Source: Methanosarcina vacuolata Z-761 (GTDB taxonomy: Archaea > Halobacteriota > Methanosarcinia > Methanosarcinales > Methanosarcinaceae). Taken from it: DNA of 64,000 nucleotides. The translations under genes were made by a program, and so were the position numbers. The number at the start of each line of letters is the position of its first letter. The stretch's first letter is position 1. The DNA lies in the NCBI RefSeq assembly GCF_000969905.1, contig NZ_CP009520.1, positions 62,001 through 126,000 of the forward strand, read 5' to 3'. Positions 9,513 to 17,966 of the stretch are shown one piece after another. The notes beneath the pieces were generated by a model. The model did no database searches and was not told the origin of the DNA. It was given only the letters and a program-made list of their open reading frames with translations.

Positions 9513-9574
9513 TACAATCTTTTGATATTTATATACGAAATTTGAGTGGTTGACTTTACCAGAACTCAAATGCT

Positions 9575-9680
9575 AATTTTACTAACTTCGTACCTTACTG
9601 ACTTTTTACCTTACTGCCTTCGTACCTTACTGCCTTCTTACATACTGCCTTCGTACATACTGCCTTCATACGAGGTTTCT
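9575..9680. repeat. 15-16-bp tandem repeat starting at the znuA stop
   Basis: Read on the minus strand, the last bases of znuA (gtatgaaggca, containing the TGA stop) begin an array of related units: gtatgtacgaaggca, gtatgtaagaaggca, gtaaggtacgaaggca and so on, about six copies. Thus the stop-codon region of znuA appears to have been copied downstream. Confidence 0.75.
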
Positions 9681-10628
9681 GGCAAAAATATCAGATACAT
9701 TATCCATATTTGCAATGTAATCCTTTGCAAGCGGGTCTACAGCTACAACCTCACCGCCGATCTCTTCAGCTACGGCTTGAGCACTCTGCTTACTTGTTTG
9801 GGGCTGGATAAAGATTACTTTGACGTGCTTTTCCTTTGCAAGATCTACAAGCTTCGCCAGATCCTCAGCGCTTGGCTCTTTTCCTTCACTCTCAACTGAA
9901 ATCATGGTAAGGTTATAATCCGCTGCAAAATATCCCCAGGAAGGATGATAAACCATGAAGTTTCTTTCCGTTTTTCCCGAAAGCTTTTCGCGAATCCTTG
10001 CGTCCAGGGTGTCCAGGTCCTTAAGATAGGCGTCTCTGTTCTGAGCATAGTAAGTCTTGTTCTCAGGATCTATTTTGGCAAGTCCCTCATAAATGTTCTC
10101 GACCATTATTTTTGCATTTGCAGGAGATGTCCATATATGGGGGTCCAACCCAGTTTCTTCTTCATCAGCTTCAAGTTCCCCTGCTCCTTCTTCTTCGTGA
10201 TGATCGTGAGCAGCAAGTTCTCTGAGTTTAATTCCATTAGAAGAGTTTACAATAAGAGTTCCACTGTTAATAGATTCAAACCTGTCGATCCAGACTTCCT
10301 CAAAGGGCATATCGATTCCGACTGTAACATACATACTGGCTTTGCTTATATTTTCTATCTCTTTAGGGGATGGTTCATAAGTATGAGGGTCTGCTCCCGG
10401 AGGAATTATGACAACAGTTTTTACTTTGTCTCCCCCCACTTTTTCTACAAACTCAGCCTGAGGAAGTACACTTACAGCTACAATTACAGGCTCGTTTGAC
10501 CCTGCTACTCCAACTTCCTGTCCTGTACTCTCATTAGTTTGGGAGTCATCTGGGCTTGTACAGCCGCTGGCAAAAAGGCTCAGACCAACAGTCAAGAGCA
10601 CTAATAAAGGTAGAATTTTCAGATTCAT
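9666..10628 (-). CDS. znuA: Metal-binding lipoprotein of ABC transporter (ZnuA type)
   Basis: A 320-residue extracellular solute-binding protein of the cluster A-1 (ZnuA/TroA) family. The N-terminus is a lipoprotein signal peptide with lipobox FASGC (Cys23), so it is likely anchored to the membrane outside. Metal ligands of the family are visible: His in PPGADPHTYEPSP, His in DPHIWTSP, a conserved His in MVYHPSWGYFAADY, and an acidic residue near the end (VDPLAKDY). The acidic, histidine-containing loop AAHDHHEEEGAGELE between the first two sites is typical of zinc-specific members, which favours zinc. It begins the transporter part of the cluster, downstream of the DtxR-type regulator. Confidence 0.93.
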   Translation of the reverse strand: MNLKILPLLVLLTVGLSLFASGCTSPDDSQTNESTGQEVGVAGSNEPVIVAVSVLPQAEFVEKVGGDKVKTVVIIPPGADPHTYEPSPKEIENISKASMYVTVGIDMPFEEVWIDRFESINSGTLIVNSSNGIKLRELAAHDHHEEEGAGELEADEEETGLDPHIWTSPANAKIMVENIYEGLAKIDPENKTYYAQNRDAYLKDLDTLDARIREKLSGKTERNFMVYHPSWGYFAADYNLTMISVESEGKEPSAEDLAKLVDLAKEKHVKVIFIQPQTSKQSAQAVAEEIGGEVVAVDPLAKDYIANMDNVSDIFARNLV

Positions 10629-10664
10629 ATTAAGATCCCACTTTCTTCACTTTCACTTTTCTTT

Positions 10665-10697
10665 GGCTCATGAATGGCTCATGAATGGCTCATGAAT
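10665..10697. repeat. Three tandem copies of ggctcatgaat
   Basis: Exact copies at 10665-10675, 10676-10686 and 10687-10697, in the leader upstream of znuA. Each unit contains the palindromic tcatga core. Confidence 0.9.
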
Positions 10698-10762
10698 ATA
10701 TTTCTGGATGAGATAAGGCCGACATTATTCAAAGTCTCTCTATACCCAAAGTCCATAAGTAT

Positions 10763-10827
10763 CCAAATTTGGCATATGTCCAAATTTTTGAGTTATTCAG
10801 ATAATTTTTTGGTGTATGGCCAAATTT
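10763..10827. promoter_or_regulatory. Candidate operator cluster upstream of znuA
   Basis: A perfect palindrome ccaaatttgg (10763-10772) is followed by ccaaattttt (10780) and ccaaattta (about 10820). Repeated half-sites between a metal regulator and its likely target gene suggest binding sites, but no known motif is being matched; this is inference from position and symmetry. Confidence 0.35.
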
Positions 10828-10910
10828 ATCTTGAAGCTCATACTCAGCACTTAATTAGCACTTTAGTTCTTCATCTAACATTTCGTTTAATGCTCCACTT
10901 ATTCAGGCAT

Positions 10911-11360
10911 TCAATCATGTTTTTCTTCATACAAGCATCTTTCATGGCTTATTTCCCCGCATACTCCGAACATTGGGTGGCCCATTGAGCTGCAGATTTT
11001 ATTTACAGCGTCCCTTGAGACGAAAGCCTCAAAACGCGAAACTTCACTACAAGCTTCCTCCGACGAAAGACCGTAATGGGTTAAGAGAAGGCTGAGGATC
11101 CTGTGCCTTCGGATAAGAAACTGCGTATACGCCTCACCCATTTCCGTCAGATCCACCCCCCTGTAAGGGACATGGTTCAGGTAGCCTGCACTTGCAAGCT
11201 CGTTTAAGGTCTTGGTTGTGGTTGAGGGGTCTACTTGCAGGCCTGAAGAAATCTCTGTAGTTTTTACAGTGCCTCCTTTTTCTAGAATGAACTTAAGATA
11301 ATCTACCTTTCTCGGCGAGAGTTCAAGGCCTGTAAATTCATGATAACTTTGCTCATTCAT
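10911..11360 (-). CDS. DtxR/MntR-family metal-dependent regulator
   Basis: About 149 residues. The N-terminal winged helix-turn-helix (SPRKVDYLKFILEKGG...VDPSTTTKTLNELASAGYLNHVPYRGVDLTEMGEAYT) and the following helical segment (RRHRILSLLLTHYGLSSEEACSEVSRFEAFVSRD) match the DNA-binding and metal-binding/dimerisation domains of DtxR-type repressors. The family's metal ligands (Cys/Glu/His in this helix region, C...E...F.) are partly visible; a Cys/His-rich tail (FGVCGEISHERCLYEEKH) could add ligands. The start is placed at ATG 11360; the longer GTG start at 11399 would lie within an inverted repeat that better suits an operator. Upstream of znuACB on the same strand, it is the obvious candidate for metal-dependent control of that system. 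Confidence 0.85.
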   Translation of the reverse strand: MNEQSYHEFTGLELSPRKVDYLKFILEKGGTVKTTEISSGLQVDPSTTTKTLNELASAGYLNHVPYRGVDLTEMGEAYTQFLIRRHRILSLLLTHYGLSSEEACSEVSRFEAFVSRDAVNKICSSMGHPMFGVCGEISHERCLYEEKHD

Positions 11361-11391
11361 ATAGAGAAATATAAAAAACTGGTATTTATTG

Positions 11392-11436
11392 TTTGCCACG
11401 TCCCAAATTATGAAGTTATAATTTTACTGTGGCAAA
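11392..11436 (-). promoter_or_regulatory. Promoter with inverted repeat upstream of the DtxR gene
   Basis: Perfect 8-bp arms tttgccac (11392-11399) and gtggcaaa (11429-11436) lie 29 bp apart and enclose, on the minus strand, an AT-rich TATA-like stretch (aaaattataact). The arrangement fits a repressor pair gripping the promoter, probably autoregulation. Regulatory role is inferred. Confidence 0.45.
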
Positions 11437-11508
11437 ATTAGAAAAGCGGGAAGAATGTGAGGAGTAGAGTTTAAAACTCTCAGTAAAAAACACGGTAAAA
11501 GGAAGAAT

Positions 11509-12822
11509 TCAGTAAAAGAAGATATACACAGTAGATATCAGCAAGAAACTCACGATACCCATCAAGGCGTTCCCAAGGGTATTTGACTTGAAAACCTTAG
11601 ATGGCTCCAGTTCTGCAAGCTCTCCGAAAATCCAGAAGAAGGGATCATTGACATGGGAAATTAGAAAAGTGCCTGAAGCCATTGAAAGGATAACAATTTC
11701 CGGAGGAATCCCAAGTTCAGGAACCAGTGGCAGTAAAAGGGAGGGTGCAATAAGCATGGTAACAACCCTTGATCCCTGAACGGTTTGAAGGGCTGCGGCA
11801 ACGAGAAAAGGCACAAGGATATGGGGAAGGCTCAACTGCAAGAAAAACCTGCCAAGAGCTTCTCCTGCCCCGGTCATGGCAAGAGTTGCCCCGAGAGCGC
11901 CTCCTCCGCAAAGGTCAAGAAGAACAACTCCACTTCTTCTCACAGCTTTTTCGATCAGTTCCCTCAGTACGAGAGATCCAAGTTTTCTGGCAGAAAAGAT
12001 GGAGAGAAGGACCCCTATAAGAAGAGCAATATTTGGGTTTCCCAGAAAGGTGAGCACAGGATGGTGTTCAAAGCCTGTGTGAAGGAGAATAAGGAGTAAA
12101 GGAAAAAAGATTGGGGCGTAGGCCTCAAGCCGTTTGGGTCTTTTGACAGAGTTACTATATATTCCTGAGGTTTTTTCCTGAATTTCAGTTGTCTTTTCCT
12201 CTACCCTGTTCGAAAGATATGCAGTCTCAGACTTTTCCAGATTTTTGGAATAAAGGTAACCTGCAATGGAAGTCGGAAGTGCGATAAGAAGTCCCAGAAT
12301 AAAAAGCCTGTCCACATTAGCTGATAGCTCTTCTGCTGCCGAGATTACTACCGGTGAAGGATAGACAAGGTTAAACGAGGCAACGGCTCCGAGTGCAAGG
12401 ACTGTTGCAGTGGAAATGGGGGGGTTATCGAGCCTGGCAGCCAACTCTTTAGCTATTGGAATAAAGATAACATAGGCAAGAATGTAACACATCAGGGGAA
12501 CAGAAAAAAGAAAGCCAAGGACATTAAGGGCAAGTAGGGGATTTCTGGAAAAACGTATAATATCAGAGGCTATTAAGGACATCCCTCCGGTTCCCTGAAG
12601 CAGGAGTCCAATAACACTTCCACATGTAATAATAATAGCAAAACGAGAAAATACACTGCCCAATCCTCCGGTTATTGCTTCGACCGTAGCCAGGGGCTCT
12701 CCTGCAAGGATTCCTGTAAAAACGGATACAAGGACAAGACTGATAAAAGGGTGCAACCTGAGTCTGGCTGTAAAAAATAAGATGCAGAGAAGGGCAAAAA
12801 GGAATATGATTACAGGATGCAT
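11509..12822 (-). CDS. GntP-family permease (gluconate:H+ symporter-like)
   Basis: A 437-residue membrane protein with about a dozen hydrophobic segments. The opening (PVIIFLFALLCILFFTARLRLHPFISLVLVSVFTGILAG), the GLGSVFSRFAIIITCGSVIGLLL segment, and the C-terminal HILVPFLVAAALQTVQGSRVVTMLIAPSLLLP with SHVNDPFFWIFGELAEL are characteristic of GntP transporters, which carry gluconate or similar hydroxy acids with protons. The true substrate here is unknown; Methanosarcina does not use sugar acids for growth, so a small organic acid is only a guess. It is a single gene 110 bp upstream (minus strand order) of nothing obviously related. Confidence 0.85.
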   Translation of the reverse strand: MHPVIIFLFALLCILFFTARLRLHPFISLVLVSVFTGILAGEPLATVEAITGGLGSVFSRFAIIITCGSVIGLLLQGTGGMSLIASDIIRFSRNPLLALNVLGFLFSVPLMCYILAYVIFIPIAKELAARLDNPPISTATVLALGAVASFNLVYPSPVVISAAEELSANVDRLFILGLLIALPTSIAGYLYSKNLEKSETAYLSNRVEEKTTEIQEKTSGIYSNSVKRPKRLEAYAPIFFPLLLILLHTGFEHHPVLTFLGNPNIALLIGVLLSIFSARKLGSLVLRELIEKAVRRSGVVLLDLCGGGALGATLAMTGAGEALGRFFLQLSLPHILVPFLVAAALQTVQGSRVVTMLIAPSLLLPLVPELGIPPEIVILSMASGTFLISHVNDPFFWIFGELAELEPSKVFKSNTLGNALMGIVSFLLISTVYIFFY

Positions 12823-13520
12823 GTTTAAAACCTGATCGTGGATGGTCTCTCTTTATTCGATTGATGTTTTAAAACACCTGAATGTCAGCAGTTCCTTTAA
12901 AGTCCATATTGAGTTCACAATTCCTGCCGCTCTTGCAGGTGTATTATGTAAGTCCCATTCCCGGAAATATTGCCTCGGTTAGTAAGACCATAGAGCTTGC
13001 AGGTTTTATTTGGACAGGCAACGTTAAAGAATTGTGGGTTTTGACTTCTTTTCCCCTAATGTACACATATGATATTCAAATATCTAATACAAATCAAATA
13101 TAAATTAACCCTCATATTGACTCAGTACCAAAATCTAGTGATGAATGTAAAATTCAAAATCACTAGATTTTGTAATTGGTCACAATCCTTGTAATACAAC
13201 TTAGGGATTGACGTCTTTAGATACCGAATATTGATTTTAGTGAAAACCGAATTTTTCTTGCTAATTCAGATTTTCAATCAAAAAATGCAAAAATCACTGG
13301 ATTTTGGACCAGAGTCCTCATATTCTTTTTCTTAAATCAAAAATAAGGATTAGCTTTCAATAATACTTTTATAACTTTTGAATAAAACTAGAACTTTAAG
13401 GATTCTCAGATACTAAAAAATCTATCTGATGAATAGTTGCATTTAATGTTGTATTCTAACACTTTGTGTGGAGAGTAGGTATACTCTCCGACACATATGT
13501 TATATTTTTTGCTGGCTAAT
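12823..13520. other. Spacer between GntP gene and the cysteine-rich protein gene
   Basis: No gene with support. It contains a MITE-like element at 13125-13310 (listed separately); the rest is AT-rich. Confidence 0.5.
13125..13310. mobile_element. MITE-like element with ~18-bp terminal inverted repeats
   Basis: The left end (13125-13142, core ccaaaatctagtgat) and the right end (13293-13310, core atcactggattttgg) are inverted copies matching at 15 of 18 positions. A further internal copy at 13159-13172 is the perfect inverse of 13129-13142, giving a 14-bp hairpin at the left end. About 185 bp in all with no coding frame. Size, terminal repeats and AT-rich interior suggest a non-autonomous insertion element; the related transposase is not in this window. 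Confidence 0.5.
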
Positions 13521-15218
13521 TTATTCACATTCTTTTGTTGAAGTCTCTGCAGCATTATCACATGTCTTTTCTTCTGTTGAAGTCTCTGCAGCATTGTCAC
13601 ATGTCTTTTCTGTTGTTGAAGTCTCTGTTGAGGTATCTACAGCATTGTCACATGTTTTTTCTTCTGTTGAGGTATCTGCAGCATTGTCACATGTTTTTTC
13701 TTCTGTTGAGGTATCTGCAGCATCGTCACATGTCTTTTCTGTTGTTGAAGTCTCTGTTGAGGTATCTACAGCATTGTCACATGTTTTTTCTTCTGTTGAG
13801 GTATCTGCAGCATTGTCACATGTTTTTTCTTCTGTTGAGGTATCTGCAGCATTGTCACATGTCTTTTCTGTTGTTGAAGTCTCTGTTGAGGTATCTACAG
13901 CATTGTCACATGTTTTTTCTTCTGTTGAGGTATCTGCAGCATTGTCACATGTTTTTTCTTCTGTTGAGGTATCTGCAGCATTGTCACATGTCTTTTCTGT
14001 TGTTGAAGTCTCTGTTGAGGTATCTACAGCATTGTCACATGTTTTTTCTTCTGTTGAGGTATCTACAGCATTGTCACATGTTTTTTCTTCTGTTGAAGTC
14101 TCTGCAGCATTGTCACATGTTTTTTCTTCTGTTGAGGTATCTACAGCATTGTCACATGTTTTTTCTTCTGTTGAGGTATCTGCAGCATTGTCACATGTCT
14201 TTTCTGTTGTTGAAGTCTCTGTTGAGGTATCTACAGCATTGTCACATGTTTTTTCTTCTGTTGAAGTATCTGCAGCATTGTCACATGTTTTTTCTGTTGT
14301 TGAAGTATCTACAGCATTGTCACATGTTTTTTCTTCTGTTGAGGTATCTGCAGCATTGTCACATGTCTTTTCTGTTGTTGAAGTCTCTGTTGAGGTATCT
14401 ACAGCATTGTCACATGTTTTTTCTTCTGTTGAGGTATCTGCAGCATTGTCACATGTTTTTTCTGTTGTTGAAGTATCTACAGCATTGTCACATGTCTTTT
14501 CTTCTGTTGAAGTATCTGCAGCATTGTCACATGTCTTTTCTGTTGTTGAAGTATCTGCAGCATTGTCACATGTCTTTTCTGTTGTTGAAGTCTCTGTTGA
14601 GGTATCTGCAGCATTGTCACATGTCTTTTCTGTTGTTGAAGTATCTGCAGCATTATTACATGTTTTTTCTGTTGTTGAGGTATCTGCAGCATTGTCACAT
14701 GTTTTTTCTGTTGTTGAAGTATCTGCAGCATTGCCACATGTCTTTTCTGTTGTTGAAGTATCTACAGAAACGCAGCTGTGTAATTCAGAGCTACAATTTG
14801 TTGAGCTACAATTTACTACGTTGCAATTTACTAGGTTGCAATTTACTAAGCTACAATTTGCTAAGCTACAATTTGCTTGCTCGCAGTCTGTAATAGACTC
14901 GCAATTACAAGAGGTACATTCCTTATTACAATATTTGTTCTGTTTTCCGTCTACAATAGAAACGCAGCCGTATAATTCAGAGCTACAATTTGCTGAGCTA
15001 CAATTTGTTACGCTACAATTTACTAAGCTGCAATTTACTAAGCTGCAATTTGCTAAGCTACAATTTACTAAGCTACAATTTGCTTGATCACAGTCTGTTG
15101 CAGACTTTACAGAATTATCACAGGAAGCTGCTCCTGCGGTAATTGAAGTTGAGATCATTAGTAATATAAATAAAATAGATCCCATTATTTTTGCAATTGA
15201 TTTTTCATTAGAATTCAT
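13521..15218 (-). CDS. Secreted cysteine-rich tandem-repeat protein, 565 residues
   Basis: No known family is recognised as a whole. Residues 1-32 are a clear signal peptide (IMGSILFILLMISTSITAGAAS). Two related modules (about 43-85 and 112-150) consist of five-residue units NCSLV/NCSLA, like a pentapeptide repeat with Cys in every unit, each ending SELxxCVS; they are separated by a linker with C-x3-C-x2-C-x-C spacing (NKECTSCNCES). From residue 153 to the end run about 29 copies of a 13- or 17-residue unit, typically DTSTEEKTCDNAA, each with exactly one Cys; in the later part they form a higher-order 17+13+13 pattern. The protein is acidic, Thr/Ser-rich and rich in NxS/T sites, so it may be glycosylated and disulfide-linked outside the cell. 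The minus strand is chosen over the long open frame on the plus strand because it has the signal peptide and gagg eight bases before its ATG. Repeat copy number probably varies between strains. Confidence 0.8.
   Translation of the reverse strand: MNSNEKSIAKIMGSILFILLMISTSITAGAASCDNSVKSATDCDQANCSLVNCSLANCSLVNCSLVNCSVTNCSSANCSSELYGCVSIVDGKQNKYCNKECTSCNCESITDCEQANCSLANCSLVNCNLVNCNVVNCSSTNCSSELHSCVSVDTSTTEKTCGNAADTSTTEKTCDNAADTSTTEKTCNNAADTSTTEKTCDNAADTSTETSTTEKTCDNAADTSTTEKTCDNAADTSTEEKTCDNAVDTSTTEKTCDNAADTSTEEKTCDNAVDTSTETSTTEKTCDNAADTSTEEKTCDNAVDTSTTEKTCDNAADTSTEEKTCDNAVDTSTETSTTEKTCDNAADTSTEEKTCDNAVDTSTEEKTCDNAAETSTEEKTCDNAVDTSTEEKTCDNAVDTSTETSTTEKTCDNAADTSTEEKTCDNAADTSTEEKTCDNAVDTSTETSTTEKTCDNAADTSTEEKTCDNAADTSTEEKTCDNAVDTSTETSTTEKTCDDAADTSTEEKTCDNAADTSTEEKTCDNAVDTSTETSTTEKTCDNAAETSTEEKTCDNAAETSTKECE
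13540..14770. repeat. 39/51-bp tandem repeat array within the cysteine-rich gene
   Basis: The DNA encoding the 13- and 17-residue units is a near-perfect tandem array of 39-bp units, some lengthened by 12 bp to 51 bp. Because unit lengths are multiples of three and lack stops, three frames stay open through it, which creates long false frames on the opposite strand. Confidence 0.9.
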
Positions 15219-15642
15219 CTTATTCCTCTAGTTCCTCTGATTCCTCTGATCTTGTAACTTGAGAAAATCCGGAACTAAAGTTCATCCTTTCAATTATATA
15301 TATAACAATACTTACATTAAATACGTTATATAATATTCACAAGAATGTTTCTAATACTTCATAACCTCTAATAAGGCGATAAAAACAAATTTAAAGCTTT
15401 ATAATGCTTTATTTACTTCTAACACTTATTTATAAAGTCACGAACTTAAATATTAATTAATTTTATTAAATTTTGCTGTTGTTCTTTCTGTTTAACCGCA
15501 CTTATTACTAACATTATAACATTTTTATTATATATTAAAATTTTCAAAATTTTTTCATTCTTTTTTTGGACGCGATCATAAAGTGCTGAAAACAGCCGGA
15601 TTGATAGCTTTAATATATTTTAACGGCAACAATATCCAGCAG
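15219..15642. other. AT-rich spacer between divergent genes
   Basis: No gene is seen. It must hold the promoters of the cysteine-rich protein gene (leftward) and the CbiA-type gene (rightward). AT-rich throughout, with several TATA-like runs but no single clear choice. Confidence 0.4.
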
Positions 15643-16962
15643 ATGACAAAAGGAATACTTATTGCAGGAACCCATAGTGGGGTCGGAAAAACGACAGTCT
15701 CCATGGGTATCATGGCTGCCCTTAAACACAGGCAGCTAAAGGTTCAGCCTTACAAGGTAGGGCCTGACTATATCGATCCTTCTCATCACACTGCAATTTG
15801 CGGGCGTCCTTCAAGGAACCTGGACACATACATAATGGGCACTGACGGAGTCGGGCAGACTGTGGCCCGGACTTCTGCAGATGCGGATATTGTGGTAGTA
15901 GAAGGAGTTATGGGGCTCTTTGATGGAATTGATTCTACAGAAATTGCAAGTTCCGCACATATCGCAAAAACCCTTAAGCTCCCGGTAATTCTGGTAATCA
16001 ATGTGCATGGGATGTCCAGGAGTACCGCTGCCCTCCTTAAAGGGTATTCTGAGTTCGATCCTGAAGTAAGGGTTGTAGGCGTTATCCTGAATCAGGTAGG
16101 CAGCCAAAGGCATGCGGAACTCGTAAGAAATTCACTTCCGGGTAACATTCCTATTGTAGGTATGATTCCAAGAAGGAAAGATATCGAGGTTCCCTCCAGA
16201 CATCTCGGGCTGTACATGGCTCATGAAAAGGACTACAATACTGAGGAAATGGCGGCTTTTATTGAGGAAAATGTTGACCTTGATGCAGTGATCGAACTTT
16301 CTGAGCCTATTTCGGTCCCGGAGATCAGAAATATCACTGGGCCTGAAGCGGATCTCAGGATAGGAATTGCTATGGACCCGGCTTTCTGCTTCTATTACCA
16401 GGATATGTTCGACGCTTTCAGGGATTGCGGAGCTGAAGTCGAATTTTTCAGTCCTATGGAAGGAGAACTTCCGGATGTAGACGGAATTTACCTTGGAGGC
16501 GGCTACCCTGAACTTTACGCAGAAACCCTTGAAAAGTCAGAAACGACCCGAAAACTTAAAGGTCTTGCAGCTGACGGTTTGCCTATCTATGCAGAATGCG
16601 GTGGCCTTCTTTACCTCTGCGGGACATATGAAATCGATAACAGAACATATAAGCTCGCAGATGTCGTGCCTGCAAACACACGCATGACAAACCGGCTTAA
16701 AGCCCTGGGATATACTGAAGCTCGCCCTCTGGATAAAACCTTCTCTTCTCACAATATCAGAGGTCACGAATTCCACTACTCTGTCACAGAATGTGATCGC
16801 GATGCAAAGTTTGCATATGAAATGCTGCGCGGAAAAGGTATACAGGACGGTTTTGATGGCCTTGTCGAGCATAACACCCTGGCAGGCTATATGCATTCTC
16901 ACCCTGCTACCTTTCCGGTGGAAAAATTCGTGCAAAAATGCAAGGAATACAGAAAACGGTAA
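15643..16962 (+). CDS. Cobyrinic acid / Ni-sirohydrochlorin a,c-diamide synthase (CbiA/CfbB type)
   Basis: A 439-residue ATP- and glutamine-dependent amidotransferase. The N-terminal dethiobiotin-synthetase-like domain has the P-loop GTHSGVGKTT and VGPDYIDPSHH; the C-terminal class-I-like glutaminase domain (GATase_3) shows YLGGGYPELYAE, nucleophile Cys in YAECGGLLYL, and the paired SSHNIRGHEFHYS / GYMHSHPA segments. It amidates the a and c acetates of either cobyrinate (cobalamin) or Ni-sirohydrochlorin (coenzyme F430); methanogens carry both paralogs and this lone gene cannot be assigned to one. ATG 15643 is preferred over the upstream GTG at 15583 because the domain starts at once after it (MTKGILIAGTHSG). 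Confidence 0.88.
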   Translation: MTKGILIAGTHSGVGKTTVSMGIMAALKHRQLKVQPYKVGPDYIDPSHHTAICGRPSRNLDTYIMGTDGVGQTVARTSADADIVVVEGVMGLFDGIDSTEIASSAHIAKTLKLPVILVINVHGMSRSTAALLKGYSEFDPEVRVVGVILNQVGSQRHAELVRNSLPGNIPIVGMIPRRKDIEVPSRHLGLYMAHEKDYNTEEMAAFIEENVDLDAVIELSEPISVPEIRNITGPEADLRIGIAMDPAFCFYYQDMFDAFRDCGAEVEFFSPMEGELPDVDGIYLGGGYPELYAETLEKSETTRKLKGLAADGLPIYAECGGLLYLCGTYEIDNRTYKLADVVPANTRMTNRLKALGYTEARPLDKTFSSHNIRGHEFHYSVTECDRDAKFAYEMLRGKGIQDGFDGLVEHNTLAGYMHSHPATFPVEKFVQKCKEYRKR

Positions 16963-17002
16963 ATGTTCTTTTAGAATAAAGCACAGATTCAGGATCAGTG
17001 TA

Positions 17003-17028
17003 GTTGCTTGCAAAGCAAGCAACTTTTT
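17003..17028 (+). terminator. Hairpin terminator after the CbiA-type gene
   Basis: Perfect 9-bp arms gttgcttgc (17003-17011) and gcaagcaac (17015-17023) with a 3-base loop, followed by ttttt, 40 bp after the stop codon. It has the form of an intrinsic terminator. Confidence 0.65.
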
Positions 17029-17501
17029 AATTTCTACCTTTTTAATTTCTACAATTCTTAAAACATATGCTGTGTCTTTTGTTGAAGTTTTTAACTGATA
17101 ATATTACTGCCATTTTCATTTATCTCTTAAATTCGCGATCTGTCTGAAGATTCTTTTTTCTTTCTCTTCGTTTTTCTCCTTTTTTTCTCCCTTTTGGGTT
17201 TTTCTGAGAGCTTTTTGTGGGTGGTTTAGAAGTCTTTTTAGAAGTCTTTACAAATTTTAAGTTTCAACAATATAGTTCGAATTTTTTGGCACTTTTACCT
17301 GAAATTTCATATAAACACTTTCAGTCTGTTAGGCTATAATTTATAATGTCTAAAGTAATTTACAATTACCAACGTAATTTTTGGAACGGAGGAAAATAAA
17401 ATATAAGGGGATGTACCAGAAGAGAATGCACTTTAAGAGAACTCAGTACAAGAGAATACAATAGAAGAGGTATCATATTATTTACAAAAGGAGAATCTAA
17501 A
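17029..17501. other. Spacer upstream of VOC-family gene
   Basis: T-rich and then A-rich DNA with no gene. Around 17418-17471 the motif aagagaat/aagagaactc recurs about four times just before the ribosome-binding site of the next gene. Confidence 0.4.
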
Positions 17502-17966
17502 ATGAAATTTATATGCCCGCTTATTGTTGTAAATGATATAGGGGCTTCCAGAAGCTTTTACGAAAACGTCCTTAATCAAAAGGTACAGTGCGATTTCGGT
17601 GAGAATGTATCATTTGAAGGCGGCTTTGCTATACACTTGAAATCACATTTTTCAGATTTAATAAGCATAAGCAAGAACGACATAGTTCAAAAGTCAAACA
17701 ATTGTGAATTGTATTTTGAAGAAGACGATCTGGATAGTTTTCTTCAAAAGCTGAAAGATGTGGGTTCCATTGAATATGTACACGGTTTGAAAGAACAGCC
17801 CTGGGGACAGCGAGTTATCAGATTCTACGATCCTGATATGCACATTGTTGAGGTTGGCGAACCTATGGAAAGCGTAGTAAAAAGGTTCTTGAGTCAAGGC
17901 TTATCAATTGAAGAAACCGTAAAACGCACTTTAATGCCAGAGGAATTTGTCAAACAGTGTTTGTAG
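17502..17966 (+). CDS. Glyoxalase/bleomycin-resistance (VOC) superfamily protein
   Basis: A 154-residue protein with the VOC fold pattern: ICPLIVVNDIGASRSFYENVLNQKVQCDFGENVSFEGGFAIHL in the first half and PWGQRVIRFYDPDMHIVEVGEPM in the second, containing typical His and Glu metal-ligand positions of this superfamily. The last 35 residues (KRFLSQGLSIEETVKRTLMPEEFVKQCL) form an added helical tail seen in a subset of these proteins. A strong aaaaggag lies eight bases before the ATG. Members include glyoxalase I, dioxygenases and antibiotic-binding proteins; the substrate cannot be told. Confidence 0.82.
   Translation: MKFICPLIVVNDIGASRSFYENVLNQKVQCDFGENVSFEGGFAIHLKSHFSDLISISKNDIVQKSNNCELYFEEDDLDSFLQKLKDVGSIEYVHGLKEQPWGQRVIRFYDPDMHIVEVGEPMESVVKRFLSQGLSIEETVKRTLMPEEFVKQCL

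Noticed and set aside
11361-11399. Longer start (GTG 11399) for the DtxR-type regulator
   Set aside because: It adds 13 residues not typical of the family and would put the start codon in one arm of a perfect inverted repeat.
13468-15087. A 539-codon open frame on the + strand (VEVSAALSHVFS repeats)
   Set aside because: It is the shadow of the minus-strand repeat: no signal peptide, no ribosome-binding site, and repetition of units divisible by three keeps it open by itself.
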